A DNA stretch of 64,000 bases from Prosthecobacter debontii (GTDB taxonomy: Bacteria; Verrucomicrobiota; Verrucomicrobiia; Chthoniobacterales; Chthoniobacteraceae), in contig CAMAUI010000004.1 in assembly GCA_945861385.1 (NCBI GenBank), forward strand, positions 1 through 64,000. The letters are read 5' to 3'. This document shows, piece by piece, positions 7,957 through 16,816 of the stretch (position 1 is the stretch's first letter; the number at the start of each line of letters is the position of its first letter). The translations under genes were made by a program, and so were the position numbers. The notes beneath the pieces are model-generated. The model saw only the letters and a list, made by a program, of their open reading frames with translations, ran no database searches and was not told where the DNA came from.

Positions 7957-9527
7957 AAACACTGACCATTGCCACGCTGATCCTGTTTCCGTTTTTCGCA
8001 CTCGCGTCCATCGAGGATGAGCGCGCCGAGCTGGGGCGCGACCCTGCGGCGCTGGCCGCGAAGCTGCGGGAGCGGATGGCGCAGCAACCGCAGGATGTGT
8101 GGCTGGCTTACAATGCGGGCGTGGCGGCATACGCGGCGAAGGATTTTGCAAAGGCGGACGAGCTGTGGGCGGAGCTGGCCAGCCGCGAGTTGCCGGACAA
8201 ATTGCGGGAGCAGGTGTGGCTGCAGATCGGCAACGTGTCCTACCGCGTGCTGGATGGTCGCATCGAAGATCAGCCGGAGATCGCCCTGCCGCGGCTGGAG
8301 CAGAGCCGCGAGGCATTCCGCGTGACTCTGGGGATGAACAAGAAGCACCAGATCGCCAGGCAGAACATCGTGGTGGTGGAGAAGGCACTCGAGAAGGTTT
8401 ACGCATTGCTCGCGAAACGGCTGCTGGAGGAGGGAAAGGCTGAAAGCGAGGCGACCAAGGCGATCGAGAAATTGCAGGCGGCACAGACGTACGCGCTGCA
8501 GGCGGAGGCGCTGAACCCGAAGGATTCGCAAAGGCAGCGGGAGCGGACTGAGATCCAGCATGTCTTGGGAAAGCGGTTTGACCAGCGAGCCGGCGAGGAG
8601 GAGGAACTGGCCGACGCACGCGATGTCGAGAAGCCGCACGAACGGAAGCTGGCGATAGAAAACCTGGAGAATGCGCTGGCGGACTTCGTGCAGGCAAAGG
8701 CCCTCAACGCGCAGGATATCACCGCCATCGAGGGCGAGAAGCGGGTGAAAAAGAAGCTGGCGGATCTTTTGGCGAAAACGGCGCGGGAGGAGCAAAAGCA
8801 GGGTGAAAGCCTCGCAGAACGCGCCCCGGAACCGGCGATCGAAAAGCTGGAGCAGGCGCTCGAGCATTTCGAGCAGGCGCTGGCTTTGCAACCGGATCAC
8901 GAGGACGCGAAGGCGGGTGCGGAGGAAGTGAAGGCGGATCTGGCAAAATTGCATCTGGATGCGGGCGACAAGCAGGCGCAGAAGGGCGAGCAGGAGAAGG
9001 CGGACAACCCGTCCGAGGCCGCGGAGAATTTTCAGGCGGCGCTGGAGAATTTCGAGGCGGCGAAGGAGGTTCAGCCGGACAACGAGTTCATCCAGCCGCG
9101 CATTGATGATGTGAAGGCGCAGTTGTCCGAAGCACTGACGGAAGCGGGCGAGGAGAGTCTGGAAGCTGCCGAGAAGGCTGAGGAGGCGGGAGACTTGGCG
9201 GAAGCACAGGCGGAGGCACAGGCTGCGGAGGCGGAATTTGGCCAGGCAGAGGGTTTGGAGCCCGGAAACGCAGAAGCAAAGGAGGGCCTGGGGAAGGCGC
9301 AGGCCGCGCTCGCGAGGCTCGGGGAAAAGATGGGCAACAAGCCCGGCAAACCGAAGCCCGGCCCGCCGAAGCCGGGTCCACCAGGGCCGCCACAGCCACC
9401 GCAGGACTCATTCGCCTCGATGCTCGCGAAGGTGAAGGAGGATCAGAAGAATAAGGAGATGCATGCCCAGCATCACCAGGGCCAGCGATACGCCGAGGAG
9501 CGGGACAAAAACCCGCGCAACTGGTAA
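7953..9527 (+). CDS. batC: TPR-rich exported protein, BatC-like
   Basis: A 524-residue protein with a signal peptide (MKTLTIATLILFPFFALAS) followed by TPR-like helical repeats ('WLAYNAGVAAYAAKDFAKAD', 'LEHFEQALALQPDHEDAK' and others). Residues about 150-440 are exceptionally rich in Glu, Ala and Lys and probably form long helices or coiled coils. A Pro/Gly/Lys linker near residues 463-487 precedes a short charged tail. The final gene of Bat operons typically encodes such a TPR protein (BatC/BatE). It overlaps batB by 4 bp. No BatD-like gene is visible. Role in the complex is inferred from position. Confidence 0.8.
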   Translation: MKTLTIATLILFPFFALASIEDERAELGRDPAALAAKLRERMAQQPQDVWLAYNAGVAAYAAKDFAKADELWAELASRELPDKLREQVWLQIGNVSYRVLDGRIEDQPEIALPRLEQSREAFRVTLGMNKKHQIARQNIVVVEKALEKVYALLAKRLLEEGKAESEATKAIEKLQAAQTYALQAEALNPKDSQRQRERTEIQHVLGKRFDQRAGEEEELADARDVEKPHERKLAIENLENALADFVQAKALNAQDITAIEGEKRVKKKLADLLAKTAREEQKQGESLAERAPEPAIEKLEQALEHFEQALALQPDHEDAKAGAEEVKADLAKLHLDAGDKQAQKGEQEKADNPSEAAENFQAALENFEAAKEVQPDNEFIQPRIDDVKAQLSEALTEAGEESLEAAEKAEEAGDLAEAQAEAQAAEAEFGQAEGLEPGNAEAKEGLGKAQAALARLGEKMGNKPGKPKPGPPKPGPPGPPQPPQDSFASMLAKVKEDQKNKEMHAQHHQGQRYAEERDKNPRNW

Positions 9528-9531
9528 CCGC

Positions 9532-10422
9532 ATGATGATTCGCATTGCTCTATTTGCCGCGCTCGCGCTTTCCGCCAATGCGGAGCCAAAACCGGTGCGC
9601 GTCCTTATCTGGGATGAACAGCAGCCGAAGCAGAAGCAGGCTTACGGGGACAAGTTTCTCGGCGAGACCATCGCCGCGCATCTCGCCGCGCTGCCGGGTC
9701 TCACGGTGAAAAACACGAACCTCGATGCGCCCGAGCAGGGCGTGGATGAGGCCACGCTCGACGCGACGGATGTCGTCATTTGGTGGGGCCACGTGCGCAA
9801 TGGCGCGGTCACCAATGCCAACGCCGAGCGCATCGCCGCGCGCGTGCGCGAGGGACGGCTGGGCCTGATCGTGCTGCACTCCGCGCATTGGGCGAAACCA
9901 TTCGTCCGGCTCATGCAGGACCGCGCGAAAGCCGACGCGCTCGCGCAGGTGCCCGAGGCCGCACGGGCGGCGGCGAAGTGGGAGTTTCTCAACGAGGCCC
10001 CGATCGGCAAAGGGGTGAAACGCGACGCACCGCTCACGCCCGCGCTGAAGCAGGAGGGGGAAGTGTGGCGCCTCGTCCTACCGGCCTGCGTTTTTCCTGC
10101 CTGGCGCGCAGACGGTGCGCCGTCGCATATTACCACGCTCCTTCCACAGCATCCCATCGCCGCGGGCCTGCCCGCGAAATGGGACATCCCGCAGACGGAA
10201 ATGTACGACGAACCCTTCCACGTCCCGCCGCCCGATGCGGTGATTTTTGAGGAGCGATGGGACAAGGGGGAGCACTTCCGCAGCGGTTGTGTGTGGCAGG
10301 TGGGCAAAGGCCGCGTTTTTTACTTCCGCCCCGGCCACGAGACCTATGCGGTTTTCAAAAATGCGGAGCCCTTGCGGGTGGTCGAAAACGCCGTCCGCTG
10401 GCTCGCGATCCCGGCGAAGTAG
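9532..10422 (+). CDS. exported ThuA-like protein
   Basis: A 296-residue protein beginning with a signal peptide (MMIRIALFAALALSANA). The body is a ThuA/trehalose-utilisation-like fold related to class I glutamine amidotransferases: 'VRVLIWDEQQPKQK' at the start, 'DVVIWWGHVRN', 'LGLIVLHSAHW', 'GKGRVFYFRPGHETYAVF' near the end. The amidotransferase Cys is absent, as is usual in ThuA proteins, which are linked to sugar metabolism in this phylum. It starts 4 bp after batC and could be co-transcribed, but nothing links it functionally to the Bat system. A GCGCAG...CTGCGC hairpin follows the stop, without a T-tract. Confidence 0.83.
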   Translation: MMIRIALFAALALSANAEPKPVRVLIWDEQQPKQKQAYGDKFLGETIAAHLAALPGLTVKNTNLDAPEQGVDEATLDATDVVIWWGHVRNGAVTNANAERIAARVREGRLGLIVLHSAHWAKPFVRLMQDRAKADALAQVPEAARAAAKWEFLNEAPIGKGVKRDAPLTPALKQEGEVWRLVLPACVFPAWRADGAPSHITTLLPQHPIAAGLPAKWDIPQTEMYDEPFHVPPPDAVIFEERWDKGEHFRSGCVWQVGKGRVFYFRPGHETYAVFKNAEPLRVVENAVRWLAIPAK

Positions 10423-10536
10423 CGCGCAGCCGGCAGATCTGCGCGTGCTGCAAGGAGGCAGGAACGACTTCGCAGGCGGAACCCCTCATGCGATTGCCTC
10501 TTTTCCAAATGCGCCTCACCGGGTATCGCTGCGCGC

Positions 10537-11430
10537 ATGACTGCTTCTTCCATCAAGCCGAGCGGCGGCGATGTGCCGGTGGAGGAGTTCGACGTGCATA
10601 CCCCCGGCGCACCGCTCGTCGTCGAGCAGGTCATCCGTCCGACCGGGTTGCTCGATCCGCGCATCACCATCAAGCCGCTGAAGAATCAGATAGATGACAC
10701 CATCGAGCTTTGCCGCGAGCGCGTGGAGGCTGGCGAGCGCGTGCTCATCACCACTTTGACAAAACGCACCGCGGAGGATCTCGCGGACTATCTCCGCGAT
10801 GTCGGCCTGAAGGTCCGCTACCTGCACAGCGACATTGATACGATCGAGCGCGTGGAAATCCTGCGCGCTCTCCGCGCGGCGGAGTTCGACATTCTCGTCG
10901 GCATCAACCTCCTGCGCGAAGGCCTCGATCTTCCCGAGGTGTCGCTCGTGTGCATCCTCGATGCCGACAAGGAGGGCTACCTGCGCTCGCAGACCAGCCT
11001 CATCCAGACCGCCGGCCGCGCGGCACGGCACCTGAACGGCCACGTCGTTCTTTTCGCTGACACGGTCACGCGCTCGATGCAGGCACTGCTCGACGTGACC
11101 GAGTATCGCAGGGCGCGGCAGCTTGCTTACAATGAGGAACACGGCATCACGCCCACGAGTGTGCAACGAGCGGTGCAGGAAAGCCTGCACACGATCCTGC
11201 GCGGGCGCGACGTGGAGGCCAGCGTGGTGGCGGAGGCCGGCGTGAATTTCTCGCTGAGCGAAACCCTGCGCGAACTCGAGGCGGAGATGGTGCAGGCCGC
11301 CGCCGCGCTCGAGTACGAAAAGGCCGCACTGCTGCGTGACCAGATCACCGAACTGAAAGCGGGCACCGGCCTGGGAAAAATCGAGCCGCGGAAAAAGCCG
11401 GTGAAATACGGCAGGGGGAAGCGGCGGTAG
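10537..11430 (+). CDS. uvrB: C-terminal half of UvrB (helicase domain 2 + UVR motif), truncated
   Basis: The 297 residues match only the C-terminal half of excinuclease subunit UvrB. Homology begins at '[14 protein letters not shown]' (about residue 28) and continues through '[18 protein letters not shown]', '[15 protein letters not shown]', '[16 protein letters not shown]' and '[11 protein letters not shown]'. It ends with the C-terminal UVR motif '[20 protein letters not shown]'. Full UvrB has about 660-690 residues; the Walker A domain, the UvrA-binding domain and the beta-hairpin are missing. It cannot act as a normal UvrB. It is either a duplicated fragment with a complete copy elsewhere, or a stand-alone domain protein. 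It borders a transposase remnant, which favours rearrangement. Confidence 0.8.
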   Translation: MTASSIKPSGGDVPVEEFDVHTPGAPLVVEQVIRPTGLLDPRITIKPLKNQIDDTIELCRERVEAGERVLITTLTKRTAEDLADYLRDVGLKVRYLHSDIDTIERVEILRALRAAEFDILVGINLLREGLDLPEVSLVCILDADKEGYLRSQTSLIQTAGRAARHLNGHVVLFADTVTRSMQALLDVTEYRRARQLAYNEEHGITPTSVQRAVQESLHTILRGRDVEASVVAEAGVNFSLSETLRELEAEMVQAAAALEYEKAALLRDQITELKAGTGLGKIEPRKKPVKYGRGKRR

Positions 11431-11516
11431 AGCGCAACACCCCACTCAGGAGCATAGGGCCGGAGCCGCACGACGAAGCCATTAGTGGCAGCCCGATTGT
11501 CGCAAGGTGCTCGCTG

Positions 11517-11912
11517 ACCCTGTTTGAGAGATTGACTTATTTTGGGCTCCTGCCGCCGGATTTGCGCGACTGGGTGCCGGAGGATCATCTGATCCACTTC
11601 ATCATGGAGGCGGTAGGGTTGCTGGACTTGTGGCCGGCGCGCGTCAATCACCGGGGCACGGGCAGCGATCAATATCCGCCCTCCATGATGCTCGGGCTGC
11701 TCATCTACTGTTATGCCACTGGCACCTTCAGCAGCCGGAATGAAGCTGCCGCGCGCGTCATGGCGGAGTCGCAACTCGCAAAGATCGAGCAACTCCACGC
11801 AGCGGGTGAACTGCGCGAACGCCAGCGGCGCTACTACTCCGACCGCCCGATGCGCGAGCCCGTCGAGATCGGACGCGAAGACAGTTCCATCCTCGTCCGC
11901 GATTCGGGCTGA
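11517..11912 (+). pseudogene. truncated IS1182-like transposase N-terminus fused to a copied gene fragment
   Basis: Residues encoded at about 11545-11735 match the N-terminal DUF772 domain of IS1182/IS4-type transposases: 'LLPPDLRDWVPEDHLIHFI', 'GSDQYPPSMMLGLLIYCYA' and 'GTFSSR'. At 11738 the transposase sequence stops abruptly and is replaced by 126 bp that also occur inside the gene at 15730-16566. The DDE catalytic core is absent. The listed TTG at 11532 is not convincing as a real start. The structure shows an insertion element that was lost by recombination. No terminal inverted repeats could be identified. Confidence 0.75.
11738..11863 (+). repeat. 126-bp direct repeat, copy 1
   Basis: Nearly identical to 15798-15923, with only a handful of mismatches. 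Here it is fused to the truncated transposase; at the other site it lies within an intact gene. It encodes the peptide 'ELRERQRRYYSDRPMREPV' in the same frame in both places. The fragment therefore originated from the 15730 gene or a relative. Confidence 0.9.
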
Positions 11913-12256
11913 CGCCACGAAGAGCACCGCGCCTCACATAAAAGCGCTGCAAAAACTTTCCAAAAACGAAACTTGGAAAAGCGGAGCGACCGGCCATGTT
12001 CACAATCGCCCACACAAAGTATGAAACTCGTCACAATCCGCTCTTTCCCGCTGAAATCCGACGTTCGGAACATTTCGGTCGCCCCTCCATCCTCCATCCT
12101 TCTTCATTCCCCTCGCCTCCCGTCCCCGTTCTGACAGTTTCCGGTGCGGCGGACGCGAAAGCAATTTTCTGCCAGCACAGGAAACCGAGCATGAAAGCTC
12201 AATCCACCTGCAACAACTCCCTCACTCTCACCAAACCAAACACAAATTCGAATCCG
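11913..12256. other. intergenic region upstream of the beta-strand-repeat protein
   Basis: This region of about 340 bp contains one copy (12119-12176) of a three-copy repeat and ends in a C/A-rich leader before the ATG at 12257. An alternative ATG at 12191 is in frame. No Shine-Dalgarno sequence is clear. I see no other gene. Confidence 0.5.
12119..12176 (+). repeat. three-copy dispersed repeat, copy A
   Basis: About 58 bp sharing the pattern CGTCCCCGTTCTGAC...GTTTCCGG...GCGG...GCCAGC with 15631-15688 and 16588-16645. All three copies are in the same orientation. They bracket the beta-strand-repeat protein gene and the gene at 15730. Confidence 0.75.
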
Positions 12257-15200
12257 ATGAAAACAACCAAACCCTCCCGCTCCCGCAAACCCGTCCAAGT
12301 CCTTGTCGCATTCATCGCGGCCTGCGCGGTGCTGGGCCTCGCATCGTCCGCGTCAGCGGCGAACTGGAGCAATGCTACCAACGTCAATCTTCTTTGGAAT
12401 GATGGGACAAACTGGTCTCCAACAGGGGTCCCCACGTCGGGCATCAATAGAGTTGAGCGCTCCATCGCGCAGGGGGATGCAGGCACTATCACCATGAATT
12501 ATGATTACAGCTCGGGGCCGGTCATGTCGGAAATACAGTTTTTCGGTGGCGAGAAAGTGTCCATTGAAAGCACCTTGAAGACGAGCGGTGGTGCTAGTGG
12601 CGTGAAGCTGAATAACGGGGGCACGGGAGGCCGCGGTGCCCTTATTTTCGTCCCCGCTACCCCCGCTACCGGAACCATTGTGGGGAACATCGACCTTGCG
12701 AGCGAGCAAGGCAGGATTGCGCCCATCCTTGAGTTTACGGGCGGAAATTGGACGTCGGGCAACGTGGTAGGCACGGACGGGGGTCGCCAGGGTGGCGTGA
12801 TTAAGGTCTCCTCGACCACCGGCACCCTCACGCCGGGGGCCATCGTCCTCACCTCGGCCCCCGTCGCATCGGTGGTAAACTTCCCGGGCTTTAGTTTCGT
12901 CTTGACCGGAGCCGGTGCCACGGCCGTCGCGCCCATCACGTTCACAGCCGCCAATCCTCTGGATTTCACGGGTGCCGCAGCAGGGACTAGCCGCTACACT
13001 CTGACCGTCGATGCGTCGGCGTACAGCGGGACAACGGTAGATGTCCCGTTGATCGTTCTAAATAACGCGGACACCGATCGCATGTTCTCCGCCGGCAACA
13101 TTACCATCGCGAACGTGCCGGTCGGCAAGGGAGCCTTCGTGACGCAGAGCAACACCGGGACCACGCTGACTCTGGTGGACGCTGGCGACTGGAGCGGCGG
13201 TGCCTCGCCCGATACCCAGTGGGCTACTGCGGGCAACTGGACCGGGGGCAACGTGCCAGGCTCGACCCTCGCCCGCGCCATAGCCAATTTCCCCACCGCC
13301 GCGGTGAATGATAAATTCACCGTCACCCTCGACGGCACGTCACCGACGCTCGCCGTGCTCAATATCAACAGCGGCACCTTAGCAGCAAAGAGCTACTCGA
13401 TCGGCCAGGGCACAAGCGGCACCATCAATCTGGGTGCCACCCCGACCGGCAGTGCGTTTGCAGCCGCCCAAATCAACGTCCTGAAAGGCACGAGCAACAC
13501 CATCTCCGCACCGGTGACTCTGCTCATGAACGGCGAGGTCAGCACCGCTGCCAGCACTTCGCTCACCATGTCGGGCGCGATCTCCGGCAGTGGCTTTTCG
13601 CTCACGAAGAGCGGCACCGGCACGCTGGTTCTCTCCGGCGGTGCCAACAGCTATACCGGCGCAACCATCATCGAGGCAGGCATCCTCTCGGTCTCCAACC
13701 TCGCCAACGCCGGGGTGAACAGCGACCTCGGCGCCTACCCGACGGCCGGCGCGGCGGGTATCGTAATCAAAGGCGGCACGCTCAAATACACCGGCAGCAC
13801 CATGGGTGCCGCCATCGATCGCGGCATCACCCTCACCGCCAGCAGCACGGTGGACTTGCCGATTGCAGGCGATATGCGACTCGGCTCGCTCGCGTTGGCC
13901 TCGGCCGCCGCCTATGACCTCAACGTCACTGGCTCTGGCGCCGGCACCAGCAGACTGTACATCGACTCGGTCATCGTGCCCACCTCGACCGTTAACAGGC
14001 AAGGCCCCGTGTTTAAGCCTGGTACCACTGCCAGCCTGACCATTGGTTCAATTACTGGGAACGGAAACTTCCAAATGGTAGGTGCCGCCGGCAGCTCGGA
14101 TAATATCATCACAGGCCCGATCAACTTGGGCGCTGGGAACACAACCACCGAACAAGAACAAATCTTTGGCCCCATTGCTAACAACACTTGGACCATCATG
14201 AGCGAAAACACCTTCCCCGGCAGGTGGTACGCCGCAGCAGGCGTTGTCAAGATCAAGAGCCCGGGCAACGGCGGGTCGCCAAATGTAAGCACAGCCTTCG
14301 GCAATGGCAATTGGCCCGGCACCGCCCAAGGCACCACCAAATTCTACAACGGCAACACCGTGGTGCATTTGTTGAACGACGTGTCCACCAGCTATGAAAA
14401 CGGAAGCGGACAGAGAACCTCCGTCAGGGCTGGGGGCAGCACCGCGACATTCCTTGTTGACCGCCAGGGCACCACGGCCACCAACCAGACGCACAGCCTG
14501 GGCAACCTGTGGATTCATGACGGCAACTGCGACGTGATCGTCAACGGCAACAACGGTTTCGGACTGTCGTTCGACACTGTCACGGCAAGGGATGGTCAAA
14601 CCGACCAGAAGATCACAGCCAATACCACCCTCACGCTGGCGAGCGTCACCAAGAGCGCTAGCGGCACGAATGCTCTTAAGTTCCGCGGCTCGGGCACCAC
14701 GACGGTTACCGGTGCCGTGTCGCAACCAGGCGGCACTTTCAATATCACCAAGGAGGGCAACGGCACGCTGATCCTGAAAGGCACCAACACCTACACCGGC
14801 ACGACGACGGTTTCCCAGGGCACCCTGGCCCTCGTCGGTGGCAGCCAGAGTTCACCCATCACCGTGAGTAACGGCGCTTTTCTGGCGTTCGACGTCGCCT
14901 CACCCACCACCTCCACCAACACCTACAACCTCAATGCGGGATCAAAAATCAAGATCATCGGCACGCCGACTGAGAGCAGCTACACCCTGACGACTTCCTC
15001 CGGCATCACCGGCATCACCGGCAATACAAACTTGGATGTCCTGATCCCCGGCTACGACCTCGTTGTGGAGGGCACTTCCCTCATACTGAAGAAACCATCG
15101 GGTTACGTCACATGGGCCGCCATCAACGGTGCCGGAGCAAACCTCGACGAGGATCACGACGGTGACAGCGTGCCCAACGGCATCGAGTACTTCTTCGGCG

Positions 15201-15487
15201 GACCCAACGGCAACACCACCGGCTTGACCCCGCTGCCCGGCGTGGTCAACAACGCGGGCACGCTCAGCGTCACCTGGATCAAGGCCGCCGATTACGTGGG
15301 GGTCTATGGCACTGACTTCGTGGTGGAGACCTCCGCCACGGTCGCCGCCCCTTGGATCCCCGCCATCCTGGCGCCGGCTGCGGGGTCCACCGTGACGATC
15401 ACCGGCAACGAAGTAAAGTTCACCTTCCCTGATGGCCCTCCCTATGACGGCAAGAACTTCGTCCGTTTGAAAGTTACCGGACCGTAA
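12257..15487 (+). CDS. large secreted protein with autotransporter-associated beta-strand repeats
   Basis: A protein of about 1076 residues. The chosen start gives a Lys/Arg-rich N-region and signal peptide ending in 'ASSASA'; an ATG at 12191 would add 22 residues. The body is rich in Thr, Gly, Ser and Asn and predicted to form a beta-helix. It contains at least two matches to the autotransporter-associated beta-strand repeat: 'GTGTLVLSGGANSYTGAT' (near 13615) and 'GNGTLILKGTNTYTGTTTV' (near 14757). No autotransporter barrel is seen. The C-terminus 'DEDHDGDSVPNGIEYFFGG', with a final domain ending 'KNFVRLKVTG', is the form common in Verrucomicrobiota extracellular proteins. A strong terminator follows. 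It is probably a surface or extracellular adhesin-like protein. Confidence 0.9.
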   Translation: MKTTKPSRSRKPVQVLVAFIAACAVLGLASSASAANWSNATNVNLLWNDGTNWSPTGVPTSGINRVERSIAQGDAGTITMNYDYSSGPVMSEIQFFGGEKVSIESTLKTSGGASGVKLNNGGTGGRGALIFVPATPATGTIVGNIDLASEQGRIAPILEFTGGNWTSGNVVGTDGGRQGGVIKVSSTTGTLTPGAIVLTSAPVASVVNFPGFSFVLTGAGATAVAPITFTAANPLDFTGAAAGTSRYTLTVDASAYSGTTVDVPLIVLNNADTDRMFSAGNITIANVPVGKGAFVTQSNTGTTLTLVDAGDWSGGASPDTQWATAGNWTGGNVPGSTLARAIANFPTAAVNDKFTVTLDGTSPTLAVLNINSGTLAAKSYSIGQGTSGTINLGATPTGSAFAAAQINVLKGTSNTISAPVTLLMNGEVSTAASTSLTMSGAISGSGFSLTKSGTGTLVLSGGANSYTGATIIEAGILSVSNLANAGVNSDLGAYPTAGAAGIVIKGGTLKYTGSTMGAAIDRGITLTASSTVDLPIAGDMRLGSLALASAAAYDLNVTGSGAGTSRLYIDSVIVPTSTVNRQGPVFKPGTTASLTIGSITGNGNFQMVGAAGSSDNIITGPINLGAGNTTTEQEQIFGPIANNTWTIMSENTFPGRWYAAAGVVKIKSPGNGGSPNVSTAFGNGNWPGTAQGTTKFYNGNTVVHLLNDVSTSYENGSGQRTSVRAGGSTATFLVDRQGTTATNQTHSLGNLWIHDGNCDVIVNGNNGFGLSFDTVTARDGQTDQKITANTTLTLASVTKSASGTNALKFRGSGTTTVTGAVSQPGGTFNITKEGNGTLILKGTNTYTGTTTVSQGTLALVGGSQSSPITVSNGAFLAFDVASPTTSTNTYNLNAGSKIKIIGTPTESSYTLTTSSGITGITGNTNLDVLIPGYDLVVEGTSLILKKPSGYVTWAAINGAGANLDEDHDGDSVPNGIEYFFGGPNGNTTGLTPLPGVVNNAGTLSVTWIKAADYVGVYGTDFVVETSATVAAPWIPAILAPAAGSTVTITGNEVKFTFPDGPPYDGKNFVRLKVTGP

Positions 15488-15503
15488 GTGCATTTTTCGC
15501 ACT

Positions 15504-15541
15504 CCCTCGCTCCCTGCGATGTTTTGGAGCGGGGGATTTTT
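15504..15541 (+). terminator. rho-independent terminator
   Basis: Stem CCCTCGCTCC / GGAGCGGGGG (10 bp with one G-T pair) and a 12-base loop, followed by ATTTTT. It lies 17 bp after the stop of the beta-strand-repeat protein gene. Confidence 0.85.
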
Positions 15542-15630
15542 CGCCTCATTCTGTCAAAAATCCGCGTCATCAGGCGTAAAAAATAACGCTGCCCAACCGG
15601 TGCGCACCATACCCCCCTCACTCCCCGACG

Positions 15631-15688
15631 CGCGTCCCGGTTCTGACCGTTTCCGGCGCGGCGGGCGTGGGAACAATTTCCTGCCAGC
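15631..15688 (+). repeat. three-copy dispersed repeat, copy B
   Basis: Second copy of the 58-bp repeat, with core TTCTGACCGTTTCCGG, lying just upstream of the gene at 15730. A few substitutions separate it from copies A and C. Confidence 0.75.
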
Positions 15689-15729
15689 AACGCTCGCCTT
15701 GCGTCCCGATTCCTGCTCCGCTGCGCGCC

Positions 15730-16566
15730 ATGAACATCCCGCAGCACTGGCACCGCGCGCAACGTGGCGAGTTTTTCGGCTGGGGCTGGTCGTCGGAGAA
15801 TGAAGCTGCCGCGCGTGACATGGCGGAGTCGCAACTCGCAAATATCGAGCAACTCCACGCAGCGGGTGAACTGCGCGAACGCCAGCGGCGCTACTACTCC
15901 GACCGCCCGATGCGCGAGCCCGTGCTGCGCGAATTCCACGCGGCGGACGGCACGCTCGCCGCCCTCGTCACGCGCAACTCGTACGGCTGCCTCGTCCTGA
16001 ACACCGCGCGGGCTCTTTTCGTGGACGTGGACTTTCCCGAAACACCGCCCGCATCCGCGGGGCTGCTCGGCAGGATCTTCGGGAAAAAATCCGCGCCTCC
16101 GCCCGACCACGCCACGGTTGCACTTGAAAAAGCAGCGGCATGGGCGGCATCGCGACCCGGCTGGAGCTGGCGCGCGTACCGCACGCGAGCGGGGTTGCGC
16201 CTGCTCGCGACGCACGCTCTTTTCGAGGCTGGCTCACCGGAGGTCACGGCGGTCTTCGACGCGCTCGGCGCCGACCCCCTCTATCGCAAGCTCTGCGTCG
16301 CGCAGCGGTGCTTCCGCGCGCGGCTCACGCCGAAGCCGTGGCGATGCGGGCACTTCGCCTGCCCGGTGCGCTGGCCGTGGAATGATGCGGAGGACGAGCG
16401 CGGCTTTGCCGCGTGGCAGGAGGACTATACCGAGTCGTGCAAAACCCACGCGACCACCGAACTCGCCGCCGAACCCGGCGCCCGCGCCGTGCATCCCGAC
16501 GTCGCCCCGCTCATCGAGTTCCACGACTCTGTCACCCGGTGCGGCTCCGCGCTGCCGCTGGCTTGA
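15730..16566 (+). CDS. conserved hypothetical protein
   Basis: A 278-residue soluble protein that I recognise as a widespread uncharacterised bacterial family but cannot name. Conserved-looking stretches include 'RRYYSDRPMREPVLREF', 'LVTRNSYGCLVLNTARALF', 'VDVDFPE', 'YRTRAGLRLLATHALF', 'LGADPLYRKLC', 'CFRARLTPKPWRCG' and 'VHPDVAPLIEFHD'. No signal peptide or membrane segment is seen. The start at 15730 gives 'MNIPQHWHRAQ', typical of the family. Part of its 5' region (15798-15923) is duplicated at 11738-11863, and copies B and C of the short repeat flank the gene. No catalytic motif can be named. Confidence 0.8.
   Translation: MNIPQHWHRAQRGEFFGWGWSSENEAAARDMAESQLANIEQLHAAGELRERQRRYYSDRPMREPVLREFHAADGTLAALVTRNSYGCLVLNTARALFVDVDFPETPPASAGLLGRIFGKKSAPPPDHATVALEKAAAWAASRPGWSWRAYRTRAGLRLLATHALFEAGSPEVTAVFDALGADPLYRKLCVAQRCFRARLTPKPWRCGHFACPVRWPWNDAEDERGFAAWQEDYTESCKTHATTELAAEPGARAVHPDVAPLIEFHDSVTRCGSALPLA
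15798..15923 (+). repeat. 126-bp direct repeat, copy 2 (parent copy)
   Basis: Lies within the intact gene at 15730-16566 and matches 11738-11863. The 4,060-bp spacing brackets the beta-strand-repeat protein gene, so recombination between the copies would delete it. Confidence 0.9.
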
Positions 16567-16587
16567 GTCAGACCTCACTCCCCCACG

Positions 16588-16645
16588 CGCGTCCCCGTCC
16601 TGACCGTTTCCGGTGCGGTGGACGCCAAAGAAAATTCCTGGCAGT
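16588..16645 (+). repeat. three-copy dispersed repeat, copy C
   Basis: Third copy of the 58-bp repeat, with core CCTGACCGTTTCCGGTGCGG. It lies between the gene at 15730 and glgB. The rest of the 250-bp gap before glgB shows no gene. Confidence 0.75.
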
Positions 16646-16816
16646 CCCTGCCGCAGATACGTCATCACGAAACGGTCCACGCCTGAGCGAGCAGTGTCCC
16701 GGCGCACAGAATCGGATCTTCGGCAAGCGATGCGGCTGCCATGCTTCTCACACGTTGCGCAAAGCAGGGTGGATTGCGGTTTCCCAAATCAATTGTTCCG
16801 CCTTACACAGGGCCGC

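Noticed and set aside
6799-8697. 632-residue minus-strand ORF opposite batA/batB/batC
   Set aside because: Low-complexity Arg/Gln/Pro-rich translation, antisense to three well-supported overlapping genes.
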